Below are positions 28,689 to 40,332 of a stretch of DNA of 64,000 nucleotides, piece after piece. A program made the translations under genes and the position numbers. The notes under the pieces are model-generated. The model ran no database searches and had not been told where the DNA came from. It saw nothing but the letters and a program-made list of their open reading frames with translations. Origin of the DNA: Bacillus mojavensis RO-H-1 = KCTC 3706 (lineage in GTDB: Bacteria > Bacillota > Bacilli > Bacillales > Bacillaceae). The stretch lies in NCBI RefSeq assembly GCF_000245335.1, contig NZ_JH600279.1, positions 496,001 to 560,000 on the forward strand, in the 5' to 3' direction. Position 1 is the first letter of the stretch. Every line of letters starts with the position of its first letter.

Positions 28689-29927
28689 TTGCACCCGAAT
28701 ACCTCCCGCGTATTTATCTTTCCAATACGTGCTCGTATTCATATTCGTAATGGTTACACCATTTGTTAATGTGACATGAACGACTTGCCCATTTCCGATA
28801 TAGATGGCCGGGTTTAGGCTTGTTGATTGGAAAAAGACAATGTCGCCAGGTTTCAGATCAGCCTTATCAACCTTTATTCCCGCTTTATATTGGCCAGTCG
28901 CGTATCGGGGCAGTGAAATGCCCGCCGCTTTCTGGTAAACATATTGGATAAAGCCAGAAGTATCAAATCCTGTTTCCGGAGAAACCCCGCCCTTTTTGTA
29001 AGGAACTTCCCCGATATAAAGCGTCGCCTTCGACACAATCGGATTCTCTTTCGGAATCGTCAGGTTGGTAAAGCGGCGAATGCCTGTCATCTTAGATTTC
29101 CAATAATCCTCTGATAAGTAGGAAATAGTTACTTTTTCTGACCTGCTCGCCTGAATAAATCTTCCTCCGCCAGCATAAATCCCGGCATGTGAGATTCCTT
29201 TTTTGTACGTGTTGCTGAAATAGACGACATCGCCGGGCTTTATGTTCTGTGGCGCCACCTTCTCGCCCACTGCCCACTGCTGCTCTGCTGATCTCGGCAG
29301 ATATATGCCAAGCGCCTGTTTAAATACATATTGCACAAGCCCTGAGCAATCAAAGCCCTCTGACGGTGTGCTTCCGCCAAAGACATACGGAATGCCGAGG
29401 TATTTTTCGGCCTCCTGCACAACAGAGACATCAGCAGTTGCCGGATCGGCAGCAATTCGTTTCGCCCCAATGTAAGAGCCGCTCCAATAGCTGCTTTTTT
29501 CGTAATTTGTGACAATAACACCTTTTGATAGCGTGCTGTGAATCATTTGCCCGTCTCCAATGTAAAGAGCGGCGTGTGTCGGTGCAGTCCCGCTGCTTCC
29601 CGCTTTTTTGAAAAATAAAATATCACCTGGCTTTAGATCTGCCGGTTTTACTGCTGTCCCCACTTTTGACTGGTCGTTCACCGATCTCGGCAGATGAATA
29701 TCAGCCTGACCGAAAACATATTGAATCAATCCAGACGAATCGAAGCCTTCTTTCGGTGTTTCACCGCCGTATTTATACTTATACCCAAGCCATTTCTTTG
29801 CTTCACTGATGACCAGATCAAATTTTGTATCAGCCTCCGCAATATCCGCTTTTGTCATAATAGGAACCAAAAAACAAATCATAACGGCCACAAGCAAAAA
29901 CTTCTTCCAGTTTGCCAGTGTGTTCAC
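28686..29927 (-). CDS. pgdS: Gamma-D,L-glutamyl hydrolase PgdS
   Basis: PgdS is a secreted enzyme that cuts poly-gamma-glutamate. The 413-residue protein has a signal peptide (hydrophobic segment about residues 10-25) and three NlpC/P60-type repeats. Only the middle repeat keeps the catalytic cysteine (FDCSG, Cys194; His247 follows in ISHAGIY). The same position is Ser64 in the first and Thr323 in the third. I chose the GTG at 29927 because AGGAGGAG lies eight bases upstream and the length then equals the 168 protein; the longer frame to 30038 has no ribosome site. It lies downstream of pgsBCAE but has its own sigma-D-type promoter. Confidence 0.95.
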   Translation of the reverse strand: MNTLANWKKFLLVAVMICFLVPIMTKADIAEADTKFDLVISEAKKWLGYKYKYGGETPKEGFDSSGLIQYVFGQADIHLPRSVNDQSKVGTAVKPADLKPGDILFFKKAGSSGTAPTHAALYIGDGQMIHSTLSKGVIVTNYEKSSYWSGSYIGAKRIAADPATADVSVVQEAEKYLGIPYVFGGSTPSEGFDCSGLVQYVFKQALGIYLPRSAEQQWAVGEKVAPQNIKPGDVVYFSNTYKKGISHAGIYAGGGRFIQASRSEKVTISYLSEDYWKSKMTGIRRFTNLTIPKENPIVSKATLYIGEVPYKKGGVSPETGFDTSGFIQYVYQKAAGISLPRYATGQYKAGIKVDKADLKPGDIVFFQSTSLNPAIYIGNGQVVHVTLTNGVTITNMNTSTYWKDKYAGGIRVQ

Positions 29928-29959
29928 TTTTACTATCTCCTCCTCTATTTGCAGTTTTA

Positions 29960-29986
29960 ACATCGGTATTTTTCTAGATATGTTAA
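29960..29986 (-). promoter_or_regulatory. Possible sigma-D promoter of pgdS
   Basis: TTAA (29986-29983) and ACCGATGT (29967-29960), 15 bp apart on the minus strand, resemble TAAA-N15-GCCGATAT with three mismatches. In 168 ywtD has been reported under sigma-D. Confidence 0.5.
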
Positions 29987-30041
29987 GAGACTTTTTCATA
30001 TTTTCACAGAATGAATATGCTGGCTTTCGAAATGGCAAATA

Positions 30042-30077
30042 AAAAAAGAGAATGTCTCGAAAGACATTCTCTTTTTT
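30042..30077 (-). terminator. Terminator of the pgs operon
   Basis: GAGAATGTCT (30048-30057) and AGACATTCTC (30062-30071) with the loop CGAA, flanked by A and T runs. It ends the pgs transcript a few bases after pgsE. Confidence 0.9.
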
Positions 30078-30082
30078 GTGTG

Positions 30083-30250
30083 TTATTTAGCGGCGTTTGC
30101 CGTTTCTTCCTGCTGTTGAATTTTATGAATTTCCGTATCGATTTTCTGCTTTTCCTGATCAGTCAGCTGATCGTTGAATTTGAAAGCTGACATAAACATA
30201 AACACGACTGCAACGGCAACAAACGGCCAGATGGCTTTGACAAATTTCAT
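30083..30250 (-). CDS. pgsE: Small poly-gamma-glutamate synthesis protein PgsE
   Basis: This 55-codon gene starts at an ATG (30250) with a GGAG-like site upstream and follows pgsA closely. The product begins with a hydrophobic segment (residues 4-22) and then has a highly charged tail rich in Gln, Glu and Lys (QLTDQEKQKIDTEIHKIQQQ). This is PgsE/YwtC of 168, reported to help poly-gamma-glutamate formation in the presence of zinc and to be part of the PgsBCAE membrane complex. Its function is less certain than that of the other three. Confidence 0.92.
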   Translation of the reverse strand: MKFVKAIWPFVAVAVVFMFMSAFKFNDQLTDQEKQKIDTEIHKIQQQEETANAAK

Positions 30251-30264
30251 CTTATATCACTCCA

Positions 30265-31407
30265 TTATTTAGAATTTAGTTTGTCACTGTGATCGACATC
30301 AAAAGTCAGTTTTCCGTCTTCTACTTCCCATGCAAAATTAGAGTCTTTCGTCAGTTCGCGAATAATTGTTTTCTGTTTCAGACTGCCTTTTTTAACAGGG
30401 GCTGGTGTCGCTTCATGGATATCAATCGGCGTTACCTCAAAGTGTCCCGTTCCATTTTTCTTTAAATGATACTGTACCAGCGCACTGTCTCTAGTTCTTG
30501 TCCAGCCTTGGTCAAACACAAAGTTCCCCAGACTGTAGAAAATGACGGTGCCGTTATAGACTTCGATCGGTTCAAGGACGTGTGGGTGATGGCCTACGAT
30601 GATATCAGCACCTGCATCAGACATAGCTCTAGCCAATTGGCGCTGGCGGTCATTCGGATCATTATCATACTCTTGACCCCAGTGTGACTGTACAACTACG
30701 ACATCCGCATGTTTTTTCGCTTCTGAAATCATTGGGATAAAGATTTCCGGATCTGCGGGAAGTACGCCCGGTGTATTCTTCTTAGCCGCAAAACCTTTGC
30801 CGGATACATCCGTGAATCCAAGGGTTGCGATTGTTACCCCATTTACTTCTTGGTATGAGATATTCTTTTTCGCATCGCTCAAGCTGTATCCAGCCCCAAC
30901 GACATCGAGGTTATGTTTTGAAAATTCTTCAAGAGTATCTTTCATACCCTGTGCGCCGTAATCCATGGCGTGGTTATTCGCGCTGTTAAGGACCGTGAAG
31001 TTCATATCCTTCAGGACTTTTACTGATTCCTTGTTTGTCTGCAGATGAATTTCTTTTTCTGCTTGCTTATAGTTCTTTTTATAGGTTACCGGGTTCTCAA
31101 AGTTTCCGGCTACGTAGTCTGATGCTTTAAAGATAGGCTCAACGTATTGAAAAATACTGCTTACCCCTTTTTGTTCCGTTACTCTTTCAACATAGCGCCC
31201 CATCATAATATCGCCTACAAATGAGGCTGAAAGAACGTCATCTGAATAGGTTTTAACCTTTGGCGTCTCTGCTTTGCCTGCCCACATAAAAGCAAACATG
31301 AGGACAAAAACGATCGGAATCGCGATAAATACGTGCTTATTGGTTTTCTTTTTCTGCTGTTTTGTCAGCTTCAATAGCTTTTCATGAAAGCTCAGTTCTT
31401 TTTTCAT
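30265..31407 (-). CDS. pgsA: Poly-gamma-glutamate synthesis/export protein PgsA
   Basis: PgsA is a membrane-anchored protein of the CapA family, needed for making or exporting poly-gamma-glutamate. The 380 residues have a charged N-terminus, a single membrane anchor (about 25-45) and an external metallophosphatase-like domain. Its marks are FVGDIMMGRY, NSANNHAMDYG, VVQSHWGQEY and IIVGHHPHVLEPIEVY. I chose ATG 31407 because AAGGTG lies about nine bases upstream and the in-frame GTG at 31419 overlaps it. The gene is third in pgsBCAE, six bases after pgsC. Confidence 0.96.
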   Translation of the reverse strand: MKKELSFHEKLLKLTKQQKKKTNKHVFIAIPIVFVLMFAFMWAGKAETPKVKTYSDDVLSASFVGDIMMGRYVERVTEQKGVSSIFQYVEPIFKASDYVAGNFENPVTYKKNYKQAEKEIHLQTNKESVKVLKDMNFTVLNSANNHAMDYGAQGMKDTLEEFSKHNLDVVGAGYSLSDAKKNISYQEVNGVTIATLGFTDVSGKGFAAKKNTPGVLPADPEIFIPMISEAKKHADVVVVQSHWGQEYDNDPNDRQRQLARAMSDAGADIIVGHHPHVLEPIEVYNGTVIFYSLGNFVFDQGWTRTRDSALVQYHLKKNGTGHFEVTPIDIHEATPAPVKKGSLKQKTIIRELTKDSNFAWEVEDGKLTFDVDHSDKLNSK

Positions 31408-31425
31408 CGTTTGACACACCTTACA

Positions 31426-31875
31426 TTAAATTAAGTAGTAAACAAACATGATAGCAAAGGTCGCTCCGCTCAATAGCAGCGTGCTTCCGAACGTAATCGT
31501 TAATCCTTGTTTTTGAATGGTATTGGCAATTAAACCCGGTACGATAATGCCGATTCCTCGAAATTCTGCGATTTCAAATGGCACAATCGGGTATAGAAAA
31601 TCAAAGGCAATTTTCAGGACGATCCCTGTAATCAGCATGGCAGCGAATTTTCTGCGTCCATACAAAATCATAAACTTGGATAAACCGAATTTCACAATGA
31701 CATAGGTGAGCAAGCTGACTAACAATACGAGTAAGATGAAGACCGGCTGATTAAACACAAGTCCTAAATATCCCGGTACAACAAGCCCTGCCGGCACAAT
31801 CCCTGTTTTTTCCGCAAAAATTAAACTGAGTAGTACACCTAAAATTAGTGCAATGTATAAATCTGATCCGAACAT
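31426..31875 (-). CDS. pgsC: Poly-gamma-glutamate synthase membrane subunit PgsC
   Basis: PgsC is a 149-residue, very hydrophobic protein with about five membrane segments. With PgsB it makes the active poly-gamma-glutamate ligase. The start MFGSDLYIALILGVLLSLIF and the length are those of 168 YwtA. The gene lies 14 bp downstream of pgsB in the same operon. Its AGGAGGA ribosome site lies 10 bp before the ATG. Confidence 0.97.
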   Translation of the reverse strand: MFGSDLYIALILGVLLSLIFAEKTGIVPAGLVVPGYLGLVFNQPVFILLVLLVSLLTYVIVKFGLSKFMILYGRRKFAAMLITGIVLKIAFDFLYPIVPFEIAEFRGIGIIVPGLIANTIQKQGLTITFGSTLLLSGATFAIMFVYYLI

Positions 31876-31889
31876 GTCTGCATTTCCTC

Positions 31890-33071
31890 CTAGCTTACGA
31901 GCTGCTTAACCTTGTATTCGTGGATTTTTTCAATTAATGGCTCTGCGGCACCATGAATGTTGCCGACGCCATATATGACACGGTTGTGCATTCTTTTCTT
32001 TAACAATTCCATGATTTCTTCCGTTGATTTGTACTCTAGATCATGCAGTTTGTCTGCAGGAATTTTACCTTCTTCATATGCTTTTACAATTGGTTCTGTT
32101 GTTTCACCGATTAAGATCAGTTCACTTGCTTCAATATAAGGCAATACGTCATTTGCGAATTGCTGTGTCCGATCCACCCGGTCTGCGCGGCAGTTCATAA
32201 TGATGATCGGATCATCGGTCGGGTAACCGATTTCTTTTACACGTTTCCATATATTCAAAGTAGAAGAAGCGTCGTTTGCGGCAAACCCATTAACAAAGTG
32301 CCCAGGCTCGCTCGGACTGATCAGCGGAAGAATTCTCATTGCTCCCGGATCTGGCGGCGCATTCAGCATTCCTTTAAACGCTGTTTCTTCATCAATGCCG
32401 AGTGCTTGAGCCACACCCAGTGCGAGAGAAGCGTTATCAGGGAATACCATATATTCAAATTTACGAAGATATTCATCAGTAATTTTCGAGTTATCAGCAA
32501 TGATGACTTTTGTGTTACGCTCTTTGGCTTTTTGTTTAAAGAACTCGGTATATTCACTATCTGTAATGACAAGATGGCCATTATAAGGAATAGTAGCCGT
32601 AAACGCTTCTGCAATTTCATCAAGCGTCGGCCCCATAACATCCATATGATCTTCCAGCACGTTTACGATGACGCCGATATTGGCTTGAAGAAGTTCTTCC
32701 TGAAAGATAATTTGATAATCCGGATTAACGGCCATACATTCACTGACGAGGGCGTTGGCTCCTCTATCTACCGTTTCTCTCATGACTTCTTTTTGTTCGC
32801 CGATATTGGGTCCTTGAGGTTTCCGTTTAATTGGCTTTTCCTCCGGTGTATCCCAATAGATCATTCTTGCGTCCGTTCCTGTCGTTTTTCCGACAGTTTT
32901 GTAACCGGCTTCTATTAATATTCCGGTTGTCAGCCTTGTCACAGTGGACTTTCCTCGGATGCCGTTAATATTCACTCGAACAGGGAGGGCATCAATGTTT
33001 TTCTGATGTCGCCGTTTTTCTAATATTCCGATGACCAGTATGACAGCACAGGCTATAATGAGTAACCACAT
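31890..33071 (-). CDS. pgsB: Poly-gamma-glutamate synthase ATPase subunit PgsB
   Basis: PgsB joins glutamate through the side chain with use of ATP, as an amide ligase related to Mur ligases. The 393-residue protein has an N-terminal membrane anchor (residues 2-17) and a nucleotide-binding loop GIRGKST (37-43), followed by GTDARMIYWDTPE and ECMAVNPDYQ. It is the first gene of pgsBCAE. A sigma-A promoter lies about 45 bp upstream. In 168 the operon depends on DegU~P, with SwrA; I did not identify their sites. Confidence 0.97.
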   Translation of the reverse strand: MWLLIIACAVILVIGILEKRRHQKNIDALPVRVNINGIRGKSTVTRLTTGILIEAGYKTVGKTTGTDARMIYWDTPEEKPIKRKPQGPNIGEQKEVMRETVDRGANALVSECMAVNPDYQIIFQEELLQANIGVIVNVLEDHMDVMGPTLDEIAEAFTATIPYNGHLVITDSEYTEFFKQKAKERNTKVIIADNSKITDEYLRKFEYMVFPDNASLALGVAQALGIDEETAFKGMLNAPPDPGAMRILPLISPSEPGHFVNGFAANDASSTLNIWKRVKEIGYPTDDPIIIMNCRADRVDRTQQFANDVLPYIEASELILIGETTEPIVKAYEEGKIPADKLHDLEYKSTEEIMELLKKRMHNRVIYGVGNIHGAAEPLIEKIHEYKVKQLVS

Positions 33072-33115
33072 TGCTTATCGACATCTCCTTCTATATTGTT
33101 GTAAATTCATTCATC

Positions 33116-33143
33116 AGTATATAGAATCACTATGAATTCTCAA
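33116..33143 (-). promoter_or_regulatory. Sigma-A promoter of pgsBCAE
   Basis: TTGAGA (33143-33138) and TATACT (33121-33116) are 16 bp apart on the minus strand, each one or two bases from consensus. Confidence 0.65.
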
Positions 33144-33802
33144 TCGGCATTATGTAACATAATCTCCCCTAATCTACTGAGCCAAACTTCTCTTTTGAAA
33201 GAGATTTTATACCCACAAGCCGTTTTCTTTTTTTGGAAATTGACAGGACTTACATCTTATCGATTTTTTTAACACTAAAAAGGAATGCGCTTTCATTTAC
33301 CAAATGATTTCCTTCTAGACGTTTAGTCACAGCTTGAATGTTCAGTTTAATATGCATTTCAAATCAATCTTTTTTTCAGCCCGGTATATCAGGCTTTTGC
33401 TGATACAATGCGTGTTTCCAGTTCTTATGAACACAAAATTATATTTGCCTGTTTCTTAAGGATAAGGTCATAATGTCATCCTTTCTGCACGGAATAGACA
33501 ATATTAGGCCCATACCAAATTGACTACTGGCCCCGGCAATAAAAACGGCAAACAAATAGGTCCAGGTTCTCTAACATAATTAAACATTTTCTGGGCGGAT
33601 AGTCTTTTCTGTTTTGTCCTATTTACAGGTCTAAACGCATGACTTTGAAACAATTTTAATAAAACTTAATATTCGTTCATGAAAAGTTCATCCAGATTTG
33701 TGAAGACTTTGTCAAAAAAAAACGTGATTACCTTTACATTCTCGTATTTATACACAATTTACAGTTTGGTTTGCTATGTCACCATGGTTTATTTTTTTCT
33801 TA

Positions 33803-35729
<1,927 letters not shown>

Positions 35730-35733
<4 letters not shown>

Positions 35734-36125
35734 AAAAACACGGTATTTTGAACAGTCATCTTGCCAAGCTATTGGCTGACCTTGGCCATACTGACAAAAT
35801 TGTAATCGCTGATGCAGGGCTGCCCGTTCCTGACAGCGTTCTGAAAATTGATCTCTCACTGAAGCCGGGTTTTCCGGCTTTCCGGGATGTAGCCGCAGTG
35901 CTGGCAGATGAAATGGCGGTTGAAAAGGTGATAGTCGCATCCGAAATAAAGGTGTCCAATCCAGAGAATGCGAGTTTTATAGAAACCCTTTTTTCTGAAG
36001 AGGCAGTCGACTGCCTTCCCCACGAGGAATTTAAGGAGCTGACCAAAGAAGCTAAAGCTGTCATACGAACAGGAGAATTCACACCATACGCCAACTGCAT
36101 CTTGCAGGCGGGTGTGCTTTTCTAG
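35730..36125 (+). CDS. rbsD: D-ribose pyranase RbsD
   Basis: RbsD speeds the change of beta-pyranose ribose to beta-furanose, the form used by the kinase. The 131-residue protein begins [22 protein letters not shown], with the catalytic histidine expected in LADLGHTD, and ends with [17 protein letters not shown], which is typical of the family. I chose ATG 35730, overlapping the rbsK stop, since the upstream extension is out of family. Confidence 0.98.
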
Positions 36126-36139
36126 AAAGGAGGATCGAT

Positions 36140-37621
36140 ATGCAAATCGAAATGAATGACATTCATAAAGCATTCGCGAAAAACCAGGTGCTTTCAGGTG
36201 TATCCTTCCAGCTCAAGCCTGGCGAAGTTCATGCATTGATGGGAGAAAACGGCGCGGGCAAGTCCACCCTGATGAACATCCTGACTGGTCTGCACAAACT
36301 GGACAAAGGTCGGATCACCATAAATGGCAACGAGACGTATTTCTCCAACCCAAAGGAAGCCGAGCAGCACGGAATCGCCTTCATCCATCAGGAACTGAAT
36401 ATTTGGCCGGACATGTCCGTTCTTGAGAATCTATTTATCGGAAAAGAAATGTCAACGAAATTTGGTATTTTACAAACAAGAAAAATGAAAGCGCTAGCAA
36501 AAGAGCAATTTGATAAACTATCCGTCTCTCTTTCTCTTGATCAAGAAGCAGGTGAATGCTCCGTCGGACAGCAGCAGATGATTGAAATTGCAAAAGCGCT
36601 CATGACAAATGCCGAGGTAATCATAATGGATGAACCTACCGCGGCTTTGACTGAACGGGAAATCAGCAAGCTGTTTGACGTCATTACGGCTTTAAAAAAG
36701 AACGGTGTTTCCATTGTATACATTTCACATCGAATGGAAGAAATTTTCACAATTTGCGACAGAATCACCATCATGCGTGACGGTAAAACGGTCGATACAA
36801 CAAACATTTCAGAAACCAATTTTGACGAGGTCGTGAAAAAAATGGTCGGACGTGAGCTGACGGAACGATACCCTAAACGCGTCCCTTCACTCGGAGACAA
36901 AATATTCGAGGTGAAAAACGCCTCCTCAAAAGGGCGCTTTGAAGATATCAGCTTTTATGTCCGTTCCGGTGAAATTGTCGGCGTTTCCGGTTTAATGGGA
37001 GCCGGACGTACAGAAATGATGAGAGGGCTGTTCGGCATTGACCGGCTCGATTCGGGAGAAATTTGGATTGCAGGAAAAAAGACTGCTATTAAGAATCCGT
37101 ATGATGCTGTGAAAAAAGGGCTCGGCTTCATTACGGAAAACCGCAAAGATGAAGGATTGCTGCTCGACACATCCATTCGTGAAAATATTGCGCTGCCCAA
37201 TTTGGCCAGTTTTTCTCCAAAGGGCATCATTGATTACAAGCGGGAAGCAGAGTTTGTAGACCTTCTCATAAAACGCCTGACCATCAAAACGGCTTCACCG
37301 GAAACGCACGCGTGCCAATTGTCCGGCGGCAACCAGCAAAAGGTCGTGATTGCAAAATGGATCGGCATCGGCCCAAAAGTGCTCATATTGGATGAGCCGA
37401 CAAGAGGCGTGGATGTAGGCGCCAAACGGGAAATTTATACGCTGATGAATGAGCTCACTGACCGCGGTGTCGGCATCATCATGGTGTCATCAGAGCTGCC
37501 GGAGATACTCGGGATGAGTGACAGAATCATTGTTGTCCATGAAGGCAGAATCAGCGGAGACATCGAAGCGCGTGAAGCGACACAAGAACGAATTATGACA
37601 CTTGCCACGGGAGGGCGGTAA
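36140..37621 (+). CDS. rbsA: Ribose ABC transporter ATPase RbsA
   Basis: RbsA is the double ATPase of the ribose importer. The 493 residues hold two ABC domains: the first has GENGAGKST (35-43) and [13 protein letters not shown], the second a degenerate Walker [10 protein letters not shown] and an intact [13 protein letters not shown] with [13 protein letters not shown]. This is the usual sugar-transporter arrangement, in which one site is weak. An AAAGGAGGA ribosome site precedes the ATG. The gene ends two bases before rbsC. Confidence 0.98.
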   Translation: MQIEMNDIHKAFAKNQVLSGVSFQLKPGEVHALMGENGAGKSTLMNILTGLHKLDKGRITINGNETYFSNPKEAEQHGIAFIHQELNIWPDMSVLENLFIGKEMSTKFGILQTRKMKALAKEQFDKLSVSLSLDQEAGECSVGQQQMIEIAKALMTNAEVIIMDEPTAALTEREISKLFDVITALKKNGVSIVYISHRMEEIFTICDRITIMRDGKTVDTTNISETNFDEVVKKMVGRELTERYPKRVPSLGDKIFEVKNASSKGRFEDISFYVRSGEIVGVSGLMGAGRTEMMRGLFGIDRLDSGEIWIAGKKTAIKNPYDAVKKGLGFITENRKDEGLLLDTSIRENIALPNLASFSPKGIIDYKREAEFVDLLIKRLTIKTASPETHACQLSGGNQQKVVIAKWIGIGPKVLILDEPTRGVDVGAKREIYTLMNELTDRGVGIIMVSSELPEILGMSDRIIVVHEGRISGDIEAREATQERIMTLATGGR

Positions 37622-37622
37622 C

Positions 37623-38594
37623 ATGAAAACGGAACAACTGAAGCAATCAGAAAAAAAACAGATTCACTTCGATGGCGTCATGCAGAAGCTCGGCCCGTTT
37701 CTCGGTTTATTTATTCTCGTTATGATTGTATCGATTTTAAATCCGAGCTTCCTTGAGCCTCTAAATATTTTAAACCTGCTTCGGCAGGTGGCGATTAACG
37801 GATTGATCGCATTTGGCATGACCTTCGTTATTTTAACTGGGGGCATTGATCTTTCTGTCGGGGCTATTCTCGCCCTGTCCAGCGCCTTAGTCGCGGGGAT
37901 GATTGTATCTGGTGTCGACCCGATACTCGCCGTCATCATAGGCTGCCTGATTGGCGCTCTGCTCGGGATGATCAACGGATTGTTAATCACAAAAGGGAAA
38001 ATGGCCCCTTTCATTGCGACACTTGCGACCATGACTGTGTTCCGCGGACTTACTCTTGTGTATACAGACGGAAACCCGATCACAGGGCTTGGCACTCATT
38101 ATGCCTTTCAGCTGTTCGGCCGCGGTTATTTCTTAGGAATTCCTGTACCGGCGATTACAATGGTTCTCGCCTTCGTTATCCTTTGGGTGATGCTTCACAA
38201 AACGCCGTTCGGGCGCCGGACATACGCAATTGGCGGCAATGAAAAAGCGGCACTCATTTCAGGCATAAAAGTCACACGTGTAAAAGTCATGATTTACGCT
38301 TTAGCCGGTCTATTATCCGCCCTTGCCGGCGCGATTTTGACTTCCCGTCTCCACTCAGCACAGCCGACAGCTGGAGAATCATATGAACTGGATGCCATTG
38401 CGGCGGTTGTCTTAGGCGGAACGAGTCTATCCGGGGGCCGCGGGCGCATTATCGGAACGTTAATTGGGGTGCTGATCATCGGCACACTCAATAATGGTCT
38501 CAACTTGCTTGGCGTCTCATCATTTTATCAGCTGGTTGTTAAAGGGATTGTCATTTTAATCGCGGTATTATTAGACCGCAAAAAGTCAGCATAG
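37623..38594 (+). CDS. rbsC: Ribose ABC transporter permease RbsC
   Basis: RbsC is the membrane channel of the ribose importer. The 323-residue protein has eight to ten membrane segments and the family motifs GMTFVILTGGIDLSVGA and ELDAIAAVVLGGTSLSGGRG, the second being the ATPase contact. I chose ATG 37623, two bases after the rbsA stop, with GGGAGG in the end of rbsA as ribosome site. Confidence 0.98.
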   Translation: MKTEQLKQSEKKQIHFDGVMQKLGPFLGLFILVMIVSILNPSFLEPLNILNLLRQVAINGLIAFGMTFVILTGGIDLSVGAILALSSALVAGMIVSGVDPILAVIIGCLIGALLGMINGLLITKGKMAPFIATLATMTVFRGLTLVYTDGNPITGLGTHYAFQLFGRGYFLGIPVPAITMVLAFVILWVMLHKTPFGRRTYAIGGNEKAALISGIKVTRVKVMIYALAGLLSALAGAILTSRLHSAQPTAGESYELDAIAAVVLGGTSLSGGRGRIIGTLIGVLIIGTLNNGLNLLGVSSFYQLVVKGIVILIAVLLDRKKSA

Positions 38595-38605
38595 GAGGGT
38601 TTTAC

Positions 38606-39523
38606 ATGAAAAAGGCTGTATCCGTCATTTTGGCACTGTCACTGTTTGTATTGAGCGCCTGTTCGCTTGAGCCTCCCCAATGGGCGAAGCCGTCAAACTC
38701 AGATAATAAAAAGGAATTTACCATCGGCTTGTCGATCTCAACGCTTAACAATCCCTTTTTTGTCTCTTTAAAAAAGGGAATTGAAAAAGAAGCGGAAAAG
38801 CGCGGAATGAAGGTCATCATCGTGGATGCACAAAATGATTCCTCCAAGCAGACAAGTGATGTGGAGGACTTAATTCAGCAGGGCGTCGATGCTCTGTTAA
38901 TTAATCCGACTGATTCATCAGCTATTTCAACGGCAGTAGAGTCTGCAAATTCGATTGGTGTGCCTGTCGTCTCAATTGACCGGTCCGCTGAACAAGGCAA
39001 AGTGGAAACCCTCGTGGCTTCAGACAATGTAAAAGGCGGAGAAATGGCCGCAGAGTTCATCGCAGACAAGCTTGGAAATGGAGCTAAGGTGGCGGAGCTT
39101 GAAGGCGTTCCGGGTGCATCCGCTACACGGGAACGCGGTTCAGGCTTTCACAAAATCGCGGATCAAAAGCTGGACGTTGTCACAAAACAATCAGCTGACT
39201 TTGACCGCACTAAAGGCCTGACTGTCATGGAAAACCTGCTCCAAGGACACCCGGATATCCAAGCGGTTTTCGCTCATAATGATGAAATGGCGCTTGGAGC
39301 TCTCGAAGCGATTAACAGCTCCGGTAAAGACATTTTAGTCGTCGGTTTTGACGGAAATAAGGATGCGATTTCTTCGATTAAAGACGGTAAGCTCTCAGCC
39401 ACTGTCGCTCAGCAGCCTGAATTAATCGGTAAACTGGCAACGGAAGCAGCAGATCAGATTTTACATGGAAAGAAAGTAAAGAAAACAATATCAGCGCCGC
39501 TTAAGCTGGAAACGAAAAAATAA
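38606..39523 (+). CDS. rbsB: Ribose-binding lipoprotein RbsB
   Basis: RbsB binds ribose outside the membrane and delivers it to RbsAC. The 305 residues begin with a lipoprotein signal whose lipobox LSAC puts the modified cysteine at 19. The substrate-binding domain shows IGLSISTLNNPFF, DAQNDSSKQ, VVSIDRSAEQ and FAHNDEMALGALEA. It is the last gene of the operon and is followed by a strong terminator. Confidence 0.98.
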   Translation: MKKAVSVILALSLFVLSACSLEPPQWAKPSNSDNKKEFTIGLSISTLNNPFFVSLKKGIEKEAEKRGMKVIIVDAQNDSSKQTSDVEDLIQQGVDALLINPTDSSAISTAVESANSIGVPVVSIDRSAEQGKVETLVASDNVKGGEMAAEFIADKLGNGAKVAELEGVPGASATRERGSGFHKIADQKLDVVTKQSADFDRTKGLTVMENLLQGHPDIQAVFAHNDEMALGALEAINSSGKDILVVGFDGNKDAISSIKDGKLSATVAQQPELIGKLATEAADQILHGKKVKKTISAPLKLETKK

Positions 39524-39526
39524 TGC

Positions 39527-39556
39527 AAAGGATCAGATCTTATCTGATCCTTTTTT
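39527..39556 (+). terminator. Terminator of the rbs operon
   Basis: AAGGATCAGAT and ATCTGATCCTT form an 11-bp stem around a very short loop, followed by TTTT. Confidence 0.9.
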
Positions 39557-39630
39557 ATGTTTAGCAACCGGCCAAAACGTGAAAGGGATAATAGAAATGA
39601 TTATTTCTCTTATGTGAGGAGAGGAACGCA

Positions 39631-40167
39631 ATGTACAAATCCACGAAAATATTGTCTACACTTGCACTTGCAGCTGGAATAACTGCCGCTTCTGCTGGCG
39701 GTGCAAACACAATTCATGCACAACAGCCAGTAACAAACGTAAGCATTGATGATTTATACAGCTACCCGATTGATTCATACTTGGTTTCAGCAGAGGCTCT
39801 GAATGTCAGAACAAAGGCCTCCGCTACAAGCTCTAAAGCCGATACACTTCACCTGGGCGACAGCTTAAAGCTCATTTCGTTTTCAAACGCTGATTGGGCA
39901 AAGGTTCATTACAAAAACGGAAAGACAGGCTTTGTCTCCACTCATTACATTGTAAAGGCAGCAACAACGGTAAAAACCAAAACAAAAACGAAAGCATATA
40001 CATCTGCTGAAGGAAAAAGCATCAAGACACTCCCCGCTAACACAAGCGTATCTTTTTTAGGCTGGAGTAAAACAAAAAAAGGCGGCTTTGACTTTGATTG
40101 GGTCTATGTAGATTACGGCGGTAAGACAGGTTATATCAAAACAAAGGACCTGCAAATGACAAAATAA
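39631..40167 (+). CDS. ywsB: Secreted SH3-domain protein YwsB
   Basis: This 178-residue protein has a signal peptide (about residues 1-30, ending near HAQQP) and two bacterial SH3 domains in tandem: the first near residues 55-105 (AEALNVRTKASATSSKADT), the second near 120-175 (AYTSAEGKSIKTLPA). Such domains bind peptidoglycan. There is no catalytic domain. It is known in 168 as YwsB, a general stress or general-surface protein whose task is unclear. The GAGGAGAGG ribosome site lies before the ATG. It stands alone with terminators on both sides. Confidence 0.93.
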   Translation: MYKSTKILSTLALAAGITAASAGGANTIHAQQPVTNVSIDDLYSYPIDSYLVSAEALNVRTKASATSSKADTLHLGDSLKLISFSNADWAKVHYKNGKTGFVSTHYIVKAATTVKTKTKTKAYTSAEGKSIKTLPANTSVSFLGWSKTKKGGFDFDWVYVDYGGKTGYIKTKDLQMTK

Positions 40168-40169
40168 CC

Positions 40170-40206
40170 AAAAGGGATTCCGTTTACAGAACGGAATCCC
40201 TTTTTT
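40170..40206 (+). terminator. Terminator of ywsB
   Basis: AAAGGGATTCCGTT and AACGGAATCCCTTT with the loop TACAG form a long stem, followed by a T run. Confidence 0.92.
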
Positions 40207-40332
40207 CTTCGCTAATTATGGATTGAATTGTCGCATTCAAAATATTTCTCAGGAAATATTGTCGTCTGCTATGTCGAAACCTATACATGATCAACAGCAT
40301 TTTTGTTTACGTTAAGGGATGGAGGTGGAAAA

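Noticed and set aside
32160-32918. Plus-strand frame of 252 codons opposite pgsB
   Set aside because: It is the antisense of a highly conserved gene, rich in Phe, Cys and His, with no ribosome site or known family.
33180-33780. Possible small RNA or gene between pgsB and rbsR
   Set aside because: The stretch is AT-rich with no frame above chance, no clear hairpin with a T run and no promoter pair except those assigned to pgs and rbs.
36541-37425. Several minus-strand frames inside rbsA and rbsC
   Set aside because: They lie wholly opposite intact, conserved transporter genes and show no start signals.
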